Source: UBA3537 sp964219345
Lineage (GTDB): Bacteria; Bacteroidota; Bacteroidia; Flavobacteriales; Flavobacteriaceae
Assembly (NCBI GenBank): GCA_964219345.1
Contig: CAXPPN010000002.1
Span: 1-40,969, forward strand
Direction: 5' to 3'
Length of the DNA: 40,969 nt
The notes under the pieces are model-generated. The model searched no databases. It was not told the DNA's origin and saw nothing but the letters and a program-made list of their open reading frames with translations. Position numbers and translations under genes: made by a program. Position 1 is the stretch's first letter, and every line of letters starts with the position of its first letter. This document shows positions 7,991 to 16,666 of this stretch, piece after piece.

Positions 7991-8944
7991 TTAGTCTTTA
8001 TAGACGCCCATTTGTGCATATTTATCCATACGTTGTTCTACCAATGCTTTTGGTGAAAGCGCATTTAACTCTTCAAAAGATTTCAAAATAGCAGCTTCAA
8101 TCGCTAAATATGTTTTTTCAGGATCTTTGTGTGCTCCGCCAAGTGGCTCTTTTACAATTTGATCAACGAGCTTCATTCGCTTCATATCCTTTGCAGTAAG
8201 CTTTAAGGCTTCTGCAGCTTGCTCTTTGTATTCCCAACTTCTCCAAAGAATTGATGAACATGATTCAGGAGATATTACAGAATACCATGTGTTTTCGAGC
8301 ATGAGTACTTTGTCGCCAACGCCAATACCTAAAGCACCTCCGGATGCACCTTCTCCAATTATTACAGTGATGATTGGTACTTTTAAACGAGTCATTTCTA
8401 GAATATTACGTGCAATGGCTTCACCTTGTCCGCGTTCTTCTGCTTCCAAACCTGGATATGCGCCTGGAGTGTCAATTAGTGTAACGACAGGGATGCCAAA
8501 TTTTTCTGCAGATTTCATCAATCGCAAAGCTTTTCTATAGCCCTCTGGATTGGCCATTCCAAAGTTTCTATACTGGCGTGTTTTGGTATTATATCCTTTT
8601 TGTTGTCCAACAAACATAAAACTTTGATCGCCAATTTTACCTAAACCACCAATCATAGCTTTATCGTCTTTAAAATTACGATCGCCATGCAATTCCAAAA
8701 AAGTTCCTTTGGAAAGTGCATTGATATAATCTAGGGTGTAAGGTCTATTGGGGTGGCGAGAAAGTTGTACCCGCTGCCAAGGCGTAAGATTTTTATAAAT
8801 TTCTTTTTTGGTGTCTTCTAGCTTTTGCTGAATCTGAGCACAGGTTTCAGTAACATCAACGTCACTTTCTTTACCAATAACTTGGCATTTTTGAAGCTGG
8901 TCTTCTAGTTCCTTTATTGGCAATTCAAACTCTAGATATTCCAT
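7991..8944 (-). CDS. accA: Acetyl-CoA carboxylase carboxyltransferase subunit alpha
   Basis: Transfers carboxyl from carboxybiotin to acetyl-CoA, making malonyl-CoA for fatty-acid synthesis, together with AccD. At 317 residues it has normal length. Recognisable parts are the helical N-terminus, LSRHPNRPYTLDYI, the GDRNFKDDKAMIGGLGK segment, RLMKSAEKFGIPVVTLIDTPGAYPG, and the oxyanion-hole glycine pair in IGEGASGGALGIGVGD. It has its own promoter (8973-9005) and terminator (7940-7963), so it appears monocistronic. Confidence 0.97.
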   Translation of the reverse strand: MEYLEFELPIKELEDQLQKCQVIGKESDVDVTETCAQIQQKLEDTKKEIYKNLTPWQRVQLSRHPNRPYTLDYINALSKGTFLELHGDRNFKDDKAMIGGLGKIGDQSFMFVGQQKGYNTKTRQYRNFGMANPEGYRKALRLMKSAEKFGIPVVTLIDTPGAYPGLEAEERGQGEAIARNILEMTRLKVPIITVIIGEGASGGALGIGVGDKVLMLENTWYSVISPESCSSILWRSWEYKEQAAEALKLTAKDMKRMKLVDQIVKEPLGGAHKDPEKTYLAIEAAILKSFEELNALSPKALVEQRMDKYAQMGVYKD

Positions 8945-8972
8945 AAATATTTATAATTGGTTAGTGGGAGTA

Positions 8973-9005
8973 CAAATATATGAACTTTATATTTTTTGTA
9001 TACAA
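8973..9005 (-). promoter_or_regulatory. accA promoter
   Basis: Minus-strand TTG at 9003-9005, a 22-nt spacer and TATATTTG at 8973-8980. The -33 element directly abuts the stop codon of the EamA gene (9006-9008). The -7 element lies 28 nt before the accA ATG. Confidence 0.6.
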
Positions 9006-9899
9006 TTAAGGTTTAATTTTTATGCTTTTTTTATGCTTAAAAATTGCATTTAGAAGTACTGTACAAATGATAAGCGCAGCACCTACATAAAATAATGGAC
9101 TCATTGTTTCTGATTTTGGAAACAAAATTAGTGCCAGAACAATCCCATAAATTGGCTCCAAATTATAGGTTAAAACAACAGAATATGGTGTAATATATTT
9201 CATAACATAAACAGATGCAATAAAAGCATATGCAGTACAAATTGAGGCCAAAATAGCAAGATAACCCCAATCCGAAATTGAAAGATTGAAAAAACCGCTA
9301 TGAAAACCATTGGGTGAAATCCATAAAAATATAGATATGAATAAAACACCACTTATAAATTCATAAAATGAAATAACAGAAGCATTATATTTTGCAACAA
9401 ATTTCCCATTCAAAACGGCAAAAAGTGTCGAAAATAAAGCTGAAGAAATTCCTAGACATATACCTAAAATGTAATTGAGTTCTGTTTGCATTATAAGAAA
9501 AACACCTGCTATTACAATTAGTCCAAAAACAATTTCATAGGGTATAATTTTTCTTTTGTAGAAAATAGGTTCTATAAATGATGCAAAAAAAGCACCTGTA
9601 GAAAACATGGCTAATGTGATGGATATGTTTGATACTTTTATAGCAGCAAAAAATGTAATCCAATGTAATGCAATCACAATTCCTGCAAGAAAAAATTTAA
9701 TGAGGTCTTTTTTTGGAACATAAAGATTTATTTTTTTAAGTTTTAAATACATAAGCATCAACACCCCAGCTATGGTCATTCTATACCATACCAAAGATAT
9801 AGCTTCGAGAGTAATGAGCTCACCTAAAATTGCTGTAAACCCTGCAATAAACACCAAAAAATGAAGGTGTAATTGATTTTTAAATTTAACGCTTGGCAT
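9006..9899 (-). CDS. EamA/DMT-family membrane transporter
   Basis: Integral inner-membrane protein of 297 residues with about ten hydrophobic helices arranged as two EamA halves, typical of drug/metabolite transporters. The first half contains the WYRMTIAGVLML and ALHWITFFAAIKVSNISIT segments. The second half contains YEFISGVLFISIF and VVLTYNLEPIYGIVLALILFPKSE, the family's hallmark near the last helices. A short basic tail (KHKKSIKIKP) is cytoplasmic. The transported substrate cannot be predicted. Its ATG lies inside the lptG reading frame (14-nt overlap), so it is translationally coupled to lptG. Confidence 0.88.
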   Translation of the reverse strand: MPSVKFKNQLHLHFLVFIAGFTAILGELITLEAISLVWYRMTIAGVLMLMYLKLKKINLYVPKKDLIKFFLAGIVIALHWITFFAAIKVSNISITLAMFSTGAFFASFIEPIFYKRKIIPYEIVFGLIVIAGVFLIMQTELNYILGICLGISSALFSTLFAVLNGKFVAKYNASVISFYEFISGVLFISIFLWISPNGFHSGFFNLSISDWGYLAILASICTAYAFIASVYVMKYITPYSVVLTYNLEPIYGIVLALILFPKSETMSPLFYVGAALIICTVLLNAIFKHKKSIKIKP

Positions 9900-10959
9900 T
9901 ATATAAGAGATAAATTGCTAGAATTCCAAAAATAAAATTTGGAAACCATACGGCGATTAGGGGAGAAAAATCGGATTGTTCGGCCATTACACCAAAAACT
10001 TTATCAAAAAATACATAAATCATGGCAATGACAATTCCAAATGCCAAATTGACCCCCATCCCTCCTCTGCGTTTGATTGATGAAACGGCTACAGCAATAA
10101 TGGTTAGAATAAATACTGAAACTGGTAAGCTCCACTTTTTATACTGAACAACTTTGTACCTATTAATATTGGACGAACCTCGAGCTTCCTCACGTTCAAT
10201 AAAATCTGAAAGTTCGTTGATTGTTAGGGTTTCTGCAACATACATTGGAGGTGTTAAATCTTGAAGATCAAAGCCTAGTAAAGTATCTATCCGCCGTTTA
10301 AAAACCAATGAATCATGATCTACTCCAACGTAACGTAAATTATAGTTTGATAAGCGATATACACTATCTTTTTCTATATATCGAATAGCAGTTGCATGAA
10401 TTTTATATTTCAGTTTATTTCCATCAAAATGCTCTAAAGTAAAGTTATTTCCACGCATTGATTTTGTGTCAAAATTGCTCACATAGATGTATTCATCTTC
10501 ATTTATCTGCTGATGGATATATTGTGTTTTTGCAACCTTTTTATTTTTAAGATATTTATAGGTAAACTCATTAAATCCTTTACTTGCATCAGGTGCCCAA
10601 TACATTCCCAAAAGCAATGCAAGTGTAGCAATAAGAATAGCCCCAATAAAATAGGGTCTCAAAAATCTTGTAAATGAAATTCCTGAACTTAAAAATGCAA
10701 CAATCTCTGTATTATTGGCCAATTTTGAAGTAAACCAAATGACCGATAAAAACAAAAATAATGGAAAAAGAAGATTTGCAAAGTAAATGGTAAAATCTAC
10801 ATAATAGGCCACTACTTCTTCGAAAGGCACTTTATTTTCTAATATTTTGTCAATTTTTTCGGCCAAATTGACTGTTATTCCTATGGGAATAAAGAGCAAC
10901 AACATTAAGAAAAATGTGAGCAAATAGCGTTTTAAAATGTACCAATCAAAAATTTTCAT
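9886..10959 (-). CDS. lptG: LptF/LptG-family LPS export permease
   Basis: Inner-membrane subunit that, with LptB and a partner, extracts LPS for transport to the outer membrane. The 357 residues begin MKIFDWYILKRYLLTF, the YjgP/YjgQ signature, followed by TM helices, a periplasmic beta-rich domain (about 130-260, with FEHFDGN-like and IEKDSVYRLSNY stretches) and three C-terminal helices including IAVAVSSIKRRGGMGVN. It starts 3 nt after tgt and overlaps the EamA gene. LptF versus LptG cannot be decided by eye; Bacteroidota members are commonly called LptG. Linkage tgt-lptG recurs in this phylum. Confidence 0.85.
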   Translation of the reverse strand: MKIFDWYILKRYLLTFFLMLLLFIPIGITVNLAEKIDKILENKVPFEEVVAYYVDFTIYFANLLFPLFLFLSVIWFTSKLANNTEIVAFLSSGISFTRFLRPYFIGAILIATLALLLGMYWAPDASKGFNEFTYKYLKNKKVAKTQYIHQQINEDEYIYVSNFDTKSMRGNNFTLEHFDGNKLKYKIHATAIRYIEKDSVYRLSNYNLRYVGVDHDSLVFKRRIDTLLGFDLQDLTPPMYVAETLTINELSDFIEREEARGSSNINRYKVVQYKKWSLPVSVFILTIIAVAVSSIKRRGGMGVNLAFGIVIAMIYVFFDKVFGVMAEQSDFSPLIAVWFPNFIFGILAIYLLYNAKR

Positions 10960-10962
10960 AAT

Positions 10963-12093
10963 CTAAAGACGCTTATCCATTTGAACAACCATCATGGTTT
11001 TCCAAGTTTCAAAATCTCCTGCTAAAATACGCTTTCTGGCTTCACGAACCAACCACAAATAAAATCCGAGATTATGAATGGTTGCAATTTGTTTACCCAA
11101 TAATTCGTTGACGCTAAATAAATGTTTAAGATATGCTTTTGAGTATTCTGTATCTACCCAAGTCATACCCATTTCATCTATTGGAGAAAAATCATCGGCC
11201 CATTTTTTATTTTTAATATTAATAGTTCCATGTGCCGTAAAAAGCATTCCATTACGGGCATTTCTTGTTGGCATTACACAATCAAACATATCTATACCAA
11301 GAGCAATATTTTCTAAAATATTTATGGGCGTTCCTACACCCATGAGATAACGAGGTTTATCTTCTGGTAAAATATCACAAACAACATCCGTCATGGCGTA
11401 CATTTCTTCGGCTGGCTCACCAACTGAAAGACCACCAATGGCATTGCCCACCGCATTGGCATTGGCAATATATTCAGCAGATTGCTTTCGTAAGTCTTTA
11501 TAAGTACTTCCTTGTACAATAGGAAAAAATGCCTGACTGTAGCCGTATTTAAAGGGGAGTGTATCAAGGTGGTTTATACAGCGATCCAACCATCTGTGAG
11601 TCATATGCATAGAACGTTTTGCATAATTGTAATCACAAGGATATGGTGTACATTCATCAAATGCCATAATGATGTCTGCTCCTATGCTTCGTTGAATTTC
11701 CATGACATTTTCAGGAGTAAAAACATGATAACTTCCGTCAATATGACTTCTAAATTTTACACCCTCCTCTTTAATTTTTCTATTGGCAGACAACGAATAT
11801 ACTTGATAGCCACCTGAATCAGTAAGAATATTTCGATCCCAATTCATAAACTTATGTAATCCTCCTGCTTTTTCTAAAATTTCCATTTGTGGACGAAGAT
11901 AGAGGTGGTATGTATTACCTAAAATAATATCGGGATTGATATCGTTTTTGAGTTCTCTTTGATGTACTCCTTTTACAGTACCAACAGTACCAACAGGCAT
12001 AAAAATTGGGGTTTCAATAACCCCATTATCTGTAGTTAATGTGGCCGCTCTTGCCTTTGTGTTTTGATCTTTTTTTAATAGATTAAATTTCAA
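10963..12093 (-). CDS. tgt: tRNA-guanine transglycosylase without the zinc cysteines
   Basis: Exchanges G34 of GUN-anticodon tRNAs for a queuosine precursor. The 376 residues include the TDSGGYQV motif with the general acid/base Asp92, the GGLSVGEP substrate loop (220-227), and DMFDCVMPTRNARNG with nucleophile Asp271. The typical bacterial enzyme has a CxCxxC zinc site before the ..YSRAYL.. motif. Here the equivalent stretch is DEMGMTWVDTEYSKAYL (about 306-322) with no cysteine, while the fourth ligand His340 (TIHNLGFY) is kept. The cysteine loss may be lineage-wide in Bacteroidota. The gene sits between the phosphatase and lptG in one tightly spaced cluster. Confidence 0.95.
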   Translation of the reverse strand: MKFNLLKKDQNTKARAATLTTDNGVIETPIFMPVGTVGTVKGVHQRELKNDINPDIILGNTYHLYLRPQMEILEKAGGLHKFMNWDRNILTDSGGYQVYSLSANRKIKEEGVKFRSHIDGSYHVFTPENVMEIQRSIGADIIMAFDECTPYPCDYNYAKRSMHMTHRWLDRCINHLDTLPFKYGYSQAFFPIVQGSTYKDLRKQSAEYIANANAVGNAIGGLSVGEPAEEMYAMTDVVCDILPEDKPRYLMGVGTPINILENIALGIDMFDCVMPTRNARNGMLFTAHGTINIKNKKWADDFSPIDEMGMTWVDTEYSKAYLKHLFSVNELLGKQIATIHNLGFYLWLVREARKRILAGDFETWKTMMVVQMDKRL

Positions 12094-12117
12094 ATTTCTT
12101 GCAGTTGTATAATTAGA

Positions 12118-12687
12118 TTACTGTTGAGTGCGTTTGGGCTGATAATTCATTAAAAAATCACCTTTTGGTGCTCCATCATCAAATGAACTTCCTTTAAGTA
12201 AAAGACGTGTTTTAGCTCGGGCATCCTCATTTGTCCAATTTTCAAATTCTATTCTGTATAATGCCGAAAAAAGTGGTGCTCTTCCCTCACCATGATGACA
12301 ATGAATCAATACAGGATAGTTGCTTTGATCATCCATAATTGCCAAGAACTTATCGATCGTAGCTTGTGTTGGTACTTGGTCAGTGCCAAGGTTGATATAT
12401 TGAACACCTTCAATACTTTCAATCGCCATTTTTTCAGCTAATAATTCTGCTGGAATTTCTGGATTATTGACTAAATCTTCAGTCCCTGGAAAGCGTAAAT
12501 CAATTATACTTTTTAATTTATAATCTTCCACATAATCTGCAATTTCATCTGGTGGAATCACTCCTGATTTGTAGACTTTATTTTCAGAAATTTCTTCGAA
12601 ATTATGATTGATATGCTTATCATATACAAACTTTCCTCCACCAAGAACTAAAAAAAGTACAATGCCATAAATTAATTTCTTTTTCAT
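12118..12687 (-). CDS. Membrane-anchored tyrosine/dual-specificity phosphatase-like protein
   Basis: A 189-residue protein with one N-terminal hydrophobic helix (about 5-22), so the catalytic part probably faces the periplasm. The C(x5)R signature of cysteine-based phosphatases is intact: IHCHHGEGRA, Cys130 to Arg136. Upstream, the KSIIDLRFPGTE segment (59-70) corresponds to the conserved DLR strand of DSP-like phosphatases. Its stop lies 25 nt before tgt, and it starts 1 nt after the LTA-synthase-like gene, so the two are almost certainly co-translated. The substrate could be a phosphotyrosine protein or a phosphorylated sugar or lipid; the sequence does not tell. Confidence 0.8.
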   Translation of the reverse strand: MKKKLIYGIVLFLVLGGGKFVYDKHINHNFEEISENKVYKSGVIPPDEIADYVEDYKLKSIIDLRFPGTEDLVNNPEIPAELLAEKMAIESIEGVQYINLGTDQVPTQATIDKFLAIMDDQSNYPVLIHCHHGEGRAPLFSALYRIEFENWTNEDARAKTRLLLKGSSFDDGAPKGDFLMNYQPKRTQQ

Positions 12688-12688
12688 A

Positions 12689-14614
12689 TTATTTTAATTT
12701 TTTATCAATGATCTTTTCAAAATAATCCTGTATAAAGGCCATGCACCTTTTTTCCAATTGAATCATTTCTTCGTTTTTATTTGCAATTAAATTTTGGCTT
12801 AAAGACAAATCATCAATACCATAAAACCCTATGGCTTTTTCACCATCAAATATACAAATATAATTCCCTTTGGTGTAGCGATAAAATACGCCGTCATGAT
12901 TCATAACAAAGGGTACTGTTTGTTGTGTTTCATCAATTAAACTTCGACCCCAACTTCGAAAAGGCTTGTCATAACCAGTCATTTGTAGGATGGTTGGATA
13001 GATATCCATTTGTTGGGCTAAATCCATATTTTCTCCAACATATTTTCCTTTAGGATCATAAAACATTATTGGTACTGCATAACGATTGATATCCTTTTTG
13101 TATTCGTCATAATGCACCTGATTGCAATGATCGGCTGTGATTACAAAAATGGTGTTTTCAAACCAAGGTTCTTTTTTTGCAGATTCAAAAAATTGTTGAA
13201 AAGCAAAATCTGTATAGCCCACACATTTATGCATTGGAACGTATCCTTCTGGGAATTTTCCTTCGTACTCTTTAGGTATTACATAGGGTTCATGAGAAGA
13301 AACAGTAAAAACTGTAGCTAAAAAAGGAGACTCTTTTTGGTCTAATGTTGTTTTCATAAACTGAAAAAAAGGTTCGTCCCAAATCCCCCATGAGCCGTCA
13401 AATTGAGTGTCATCATTAAACTCAGTTTTACCATAATAATGATCAAATTCTAGAATGTTTGAAAATCCTAAAAAACCCATCGACCCGTTGGGCGCACCAT
13501 GAAAAAAGGACGTGTCATAACCCATAGAGTTTAGTGTAGAAACTAAAGACTCGACTGGTTGTTTCGCATACGGAGAGGATGTGTAGGCGTCTGTAAATGA
13601 TGGAATACCTGCCAATACGGATGACATACCATGTATGGATTTTCGACCATTAGTAAATGCATTTGGAAAGATAAGACTATGATTTGCTAATGAATCTAAA
13701 AAAGGAGTAAAGCTCTGATAATTAGGAATATTTTTGTGTTTGTTAAATGCTCCTATATATTCACGGCCATAACTTTCAGTGATAAAAAGAACAATGTTTG
13801 GTTTTGAATTATTTTTTGGGGAATATGATTTTATTGGTTGGACAAGTGCATTTACATCTTGCTTTGAGATGCCATAGTTTAATTTCTTAAAATTATTATT
13901 CCCAAATGTTCTTATAATTGCAAAAGGCGTATTTAGAATAACATCGGCATGTTGAATTTTTTTGACATATCTATTGGCGTCAACCAGATTAATTGGGCGA
14001 GTGCTTTTCTTTAAATCTCCACCTCGTATACCAGCAACCATAAATGTTACCATTAGCAACAATGAAACAACAGATGATGAAATGTAAAAGGCAATATGTT
14101 TTTTGTATGGGGATGGTTTAAACTTTATTTTTTTGTACAGATACACCCACAAGACACTCAAAACAACAATCAAAATAAAAATGTGCCAATAATTAACAGC
14201 AAAACGCATAAACATTTGCAAAATGTTTTGTTCATTTTTTACAACAGCCCATTCAGAAATTGTAGTTCTATTATATATAAATTTATAGTATCCTAGATCA
14301 ATAAAATTGGTAGCATATCCAATCAAATTAAAAAAGAAATAAACATAAAACAACAGCTTTTGATAATACGGTTTGGTGTTGATCCATAGTGGAAACATGG
14401 ACAGCAATACAAAAAGAGAATTTAAATAAAAGATGGCTGTTGTATCAAAAATTAGACCGTGATAACAGAGTGAAAGAAACTCATAAAATGAACTCATATC
14501 CAAGACCGAAAAGTTGTAAATTACAAACAATGACCGTGCAATAAAATAGAAAACATAGGCCAAAAGAAGCCTAAAAATCATCACTTTGTACTCATTTAAT
14601 CTAAAAAAACTCAT
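12689..14614 (-). CDS. LTA-synthase-like sulfatase-superfamily membrane phosphotransferase
   Basis: The 641 residues comprise about five N-terminal TM helices (to about 195) and an extracytoplasmic alkaline-phosphatase/sulfatase-fold domain from about 272. Metal-site elements are NIVLFITESYGREY (Glu280), TNGRKSIHGM (candidate nucleophile Ser326, where staphylococcal LtaS uses Thr), and ITADHC (Asp495/His496). Relatives transfer phosphoglycerol or phosphoethanolamine to polymers, lipids or glycans. As this is a Gram-negative lineage, classical lipoteichoic acid is unlikely and the acceptor is unknown. First gene of the leftward cluster with the phosphatase, tgt, lptG and an EamA transporter. 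Confidence 0.85.
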   Translation of the reverse strand: MSFFRLNEYKVMIFRLLLAYVFYFIARSLFVIYNFSVLDMSSFYEFLSLCYHGLIFDTTAIFYLNSLFVLLSMFPLWINTKPYYQKLLFYVYFFFNLIGYATNFIDLGYYKFIYNRTTISEWAVVKNEQNILQMFMRFAVNYWHIFILIVVLSVLWVYLYKKIKFKPSPYKKHIAFYISSSVVSLLLMVTFMVAGIRGGDLKKSTRPINLVDANRYVKKIQHADVILNTPFAIIRTFGNNNFKKLNYGISKQDVNALVQPIKSYSPKNNSKPNIVLFITESYGREYIGAFNKHKNIPNYQSFTPFLDSLANHSLIFPNAFTNGRKSIHGMSSVLAGIPSFTDAYTSSPYAKQPVESLVSTLNSMGYDTSFFHGAPNGSMGFLGFSNILEFDHYYGKTEFNDDTQFDGSWGIWDEPFFQFMKTTLDQKESPFLATVFTVSSHEPYVIPKEYEGKFPEGYVPMHKCVGYTDFAFQQFFESAKKEPWFENTIFVITADHCNQVHYDEYKKDINRYAVPIMFYDPKGKYVGENMDLAQQMDIYPTILQMTGYDKPFRSWGRSLIDETQQTVPFVMNHDGVFYRYTKGNYICIFDGEKAIGFYGIDDLSLSQNLIANKNEEMIQLEKRCMAFIQDYFEKIIDKKLK

Positions 14615-14637
14615 CGTTATTTAAAAACAATTGGGTG

Positions 14638-14645
14638 CAAAAATA
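14638..14645 (-). promoter_or_regulatory. -7 element upstream of the LTA-synthase-like gene
   Basis: TATTTTTGC on the minus strand, 23 nt before the ATG, matches the -7 consensus. No TTG is found 17-23 nt upstream, so only half of the promoter is supported. Confidence 0.4.
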
Positions 14646-14727
14646 CAAAAACTAAATCTGATGATAGTTGATTTAAAATGTTTAATAAGTTGTTAGTTAA
14701 TTGTGACAAATAACATTTAAAAGTTTA

Positions 14728-14756
14728 TTGTCAACTAAAAATTAAATTTAAATTTG
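14728..14756 (+). promoter_or_regulatory. Promoter of the transketolase genes
   Basis: TTG at 14728-14730, an 18-nt spacer and TAAATTTG at 14749-14756, 25 nt before the ATG at 14782. It diverges from the LTA-synthase-like gene. Confidence 0.6.
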
Positions 14757-14781
14757 AACATCTAATTTTAATAATCCAAAC

Positions 14782-15624
14782 ATGTCAATTACAGAACTCA
14801 ATGATTTAACAACTCAAGTCCGGCGCGATATTTTGCGTATGGTTCATAAAGTAAATTCTGGACACCCCGGAGGTTCACTAGGATGTGCAGAATTTCTTGT
14901 TGCTTTATTCTCAGAAATTATGAACAGAAATGAGGGGTTTGACATGGATGGCCAAGGTGAAGATTTATTTTTTCTTTCCAACGGTCATATTTCACCTGTA
15001 ATTTACAGTGTGTTGGCACGTAGCGGTTATTTTCCAATTGAAGAACTCAATACATTTAGACTTTTAGACTCTAGACTGCAAGGGCATCCTACTACCCATG
15101 AGGGGCTTCCAGGAATAAGAATTGCTTCAGGATCTCTTGGACAAGGATTGTCTGTGGCTATTGGTGCAGCACACGCCAAAAAATTAAACAACGACTCAAA
15201 TCTTGTATATAGTCTTCATGGTGATGGCGAATTGCAAGAAGGACAAAATTGGGAAGCCATAATGTATGCTTCAGCCAAAAATGTAGATAACATCATTGCA
15301 ACTGTTGACCTCAACGGAAAACAAATTGATGGCGCAACAGATGATGTCTTAAATATGGGTAGCTTGAAAGCAAAATTTGAAGCCTTTGATTGGACAGTAA
15401 TTGAAGTGAAAAACGGAAATGATATAACGTCTATTTTGGAAGGAATGTCTACAGCTAAAGCCGCTACAGGTAAAGGTCAACCAGTGTGTGTACTGCTAGA
15501 AACGATGATGGGAAACGGTGTAGATTTTATGATGCACACCCATGCATGGCACGGTAAAGCCCCTAATGATGAGCAACTAGCATCGGCTTTAGAACAAAAC
15601 CCAGAAACACTTGGTGATTATTAA
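14782..15624 (+). CDS. Transketolase, N-terminal (TPP-binding) subunit
   Basis: First half of a transketolase encoded as two polypeptides; it moves two-carbon ketol units in the non-oxidative pentose phosphate pathway. The 280 residues contain VNSGHPGGSLG (substrate/TPP His), SNGHISPV, the GSLGQGLSVAIGAAHAKK stretch, and the TPP/metal motif GDGELQEGQNWEA...DLNGKQ. HAWHGKAPN near the C-terminus is also conserved. The stop is 18 nt before the C-terminal subunit gene, and both halves are needed for an active enzyme. This split form is common in Bacteroidota. Confidence 0.95.
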   Translation: MSITELNDLTTQVRRDILRMVHKVNSGHPGGSLGCAEFLVALFSEIMNRNEGFDMDGQGEDLFFLSNGHISPVIYSVLARSGYFPIEELNTFRLLDSRLQGHPTTHEGLPGIRIASGSLGQGLSVAIGAAHAKKLNNDSNLVYSLHGDGELQEGQNWEAIMYASAKNVDNIIATVDLNGKQIDGATDDVLNMGSLKAKFEAFDWTVIEVKNGNDITSILEGMSTAKAATGKGQPVCVLLETMMGNGVDFMMHTHAWHGKAPNDEQLASALEQNPETLGDY

Positions 15625-15642
15625 TATTCAAAACCCATTAAA

Positions 15643-16596
15643 ATGAAAACATATACATATACAGAAAAAAAAGATACTAGAAGTGGTTTTGGAGCTGGAC
15701 TAGCCGAACTTGGAAGAACAAACCCCAATGTTGTTGCACTTTGTGCAGACCTTATTGGATCCTTAAAAATGGATGCTTTTAAAAATGAAAATCCAGATCG
15801 GTTTTTTCAAGTTGGTATTGCAGAAGCAAATATGATGGGAATTGCCGCTGGACTTACCATTGGTGGTAAAATTCCTTTCACTGGGACTTTTGCAAATTTT
15901 TCTACAGGGCGTGTTTATGATCAAATACGTCAGTCTATTGCCTACTCTGGGAAGAATGTAAAAATCTGTGCATCTCACGCCGGCCTCACACTTGGAGAAG
16001 ATGGTGCTACACACCAAATTCTTGAAGATATTGGATTGATGAAAATGTTGCCAGGAATGGTCGTCATCAATCCTTGTGATTACAATCAAACAAAAGCAGC
16101 AACTATTGCTATTGCAAAACACAAAGGACCTGTTTATTTACGTTTCGGAAGGCCATCGGTTCCAATTTTCACACCTGAAAATCAAACTTTTGAAATTGGA
16201 AAAGCAATAAAGTTGACCGGGGGTACAGACGTTACAATTGCTGCAACTGGACATCTTGTTTGGGAGGCCCTTGAAGCATCAAAAGAATTGAATGCTAAAG
16301 GGATATCTGCGGAAGTCCTAAACTTTCATACCATTAAACCTCTAGATGAAAAAGCACTATTAGACTCTGTGGGTAAGACGGGCTGTATTGTTTCTGCTGA
16401 GGAACACAATCATTTGGGTGGACTTGGTGAAAGTATTGCACGAGTTCTTGGACAAAACGCACCAGCACCTCAAGAATTTGTTGCTACCAATGATACCTTT
16501 GGAGAGTCTGGTACACCAGCACAACTAATGAAAAAGTATGGTTTAGATGCTTCTTCAATTGTTGAAAAAGCTTTAAAAGCTATCGGAAGAAAATAA
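15643..16596 (+). CDS. Transketolase, C-terminal (pyrimidine and TkC) subunit
   Basis: Second half of the split transketolase, 317 residues. It begins with the TRSGFGAGLAELGRTNPNVVALCADL segment (split here: TRSGFGAGLAE, LCADL) and carries GIAEANMMGIAAGL with the catalytic glutamate that activates TPP. It also has FANFSTGRVYDQIRQ, HAGLTLGEDGATHQ, and a C-terminal TkC domain from about 190 (GTDVTIAATGHLV, EEHNHLGGLGESIA). It forms an operon with the N-terminal subunit and ends at a bidirectional terminator. Confidence 0.95.
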   Translation: MKTYTYTEKKDTRSGFGAGLAELGRTNPNVVALCADLIGSLKMDAFKNENPDRFFQVGIAEANMMGIAAGLTIGGKIPFTGTFANFSTGRVYDQIRQSIAYSGKNVKICASHAGLTLGEDGATHQILEDIGLMKMLPGMVVINPCDYNQTKAATIAIAKHKGPVYLRFGRPSVPIFTPENQTFEIGKAIKLTGGTDVTIAATGHLVWEALEASKELNAKGISAEVLNFHTIKPLDEKALLDSVGKTGCIVSAEEHNHLGGLGESIARVLGQNAPAPQEFVATNDTFGESGTPAQLMKKYGLDASSIVEKALKAIGRK

Positions 16597-16617
16597 CATT
16601 AAGAATTACTTTAAAAC

Positions 16618-16644
16618 AAAAAAACCCACAATTGTGGGTTTTTT
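16618..16644. terminator. Bidirectional terminator, transketolase / FKBP lipoprotein
   Basis: An 18-nt perfect palindrome AACCCACAATTGTGGGTT (16623-16640) is flanked by T on the right (16639-16644) and by seven A on the left (16618-16624). It can therefore act as an intrinsic terminator for the converging genes on both strands. Confidence 0.85.
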
Positions 16645-16666
16645 GTTATTTGTAAACTAAAAAATA

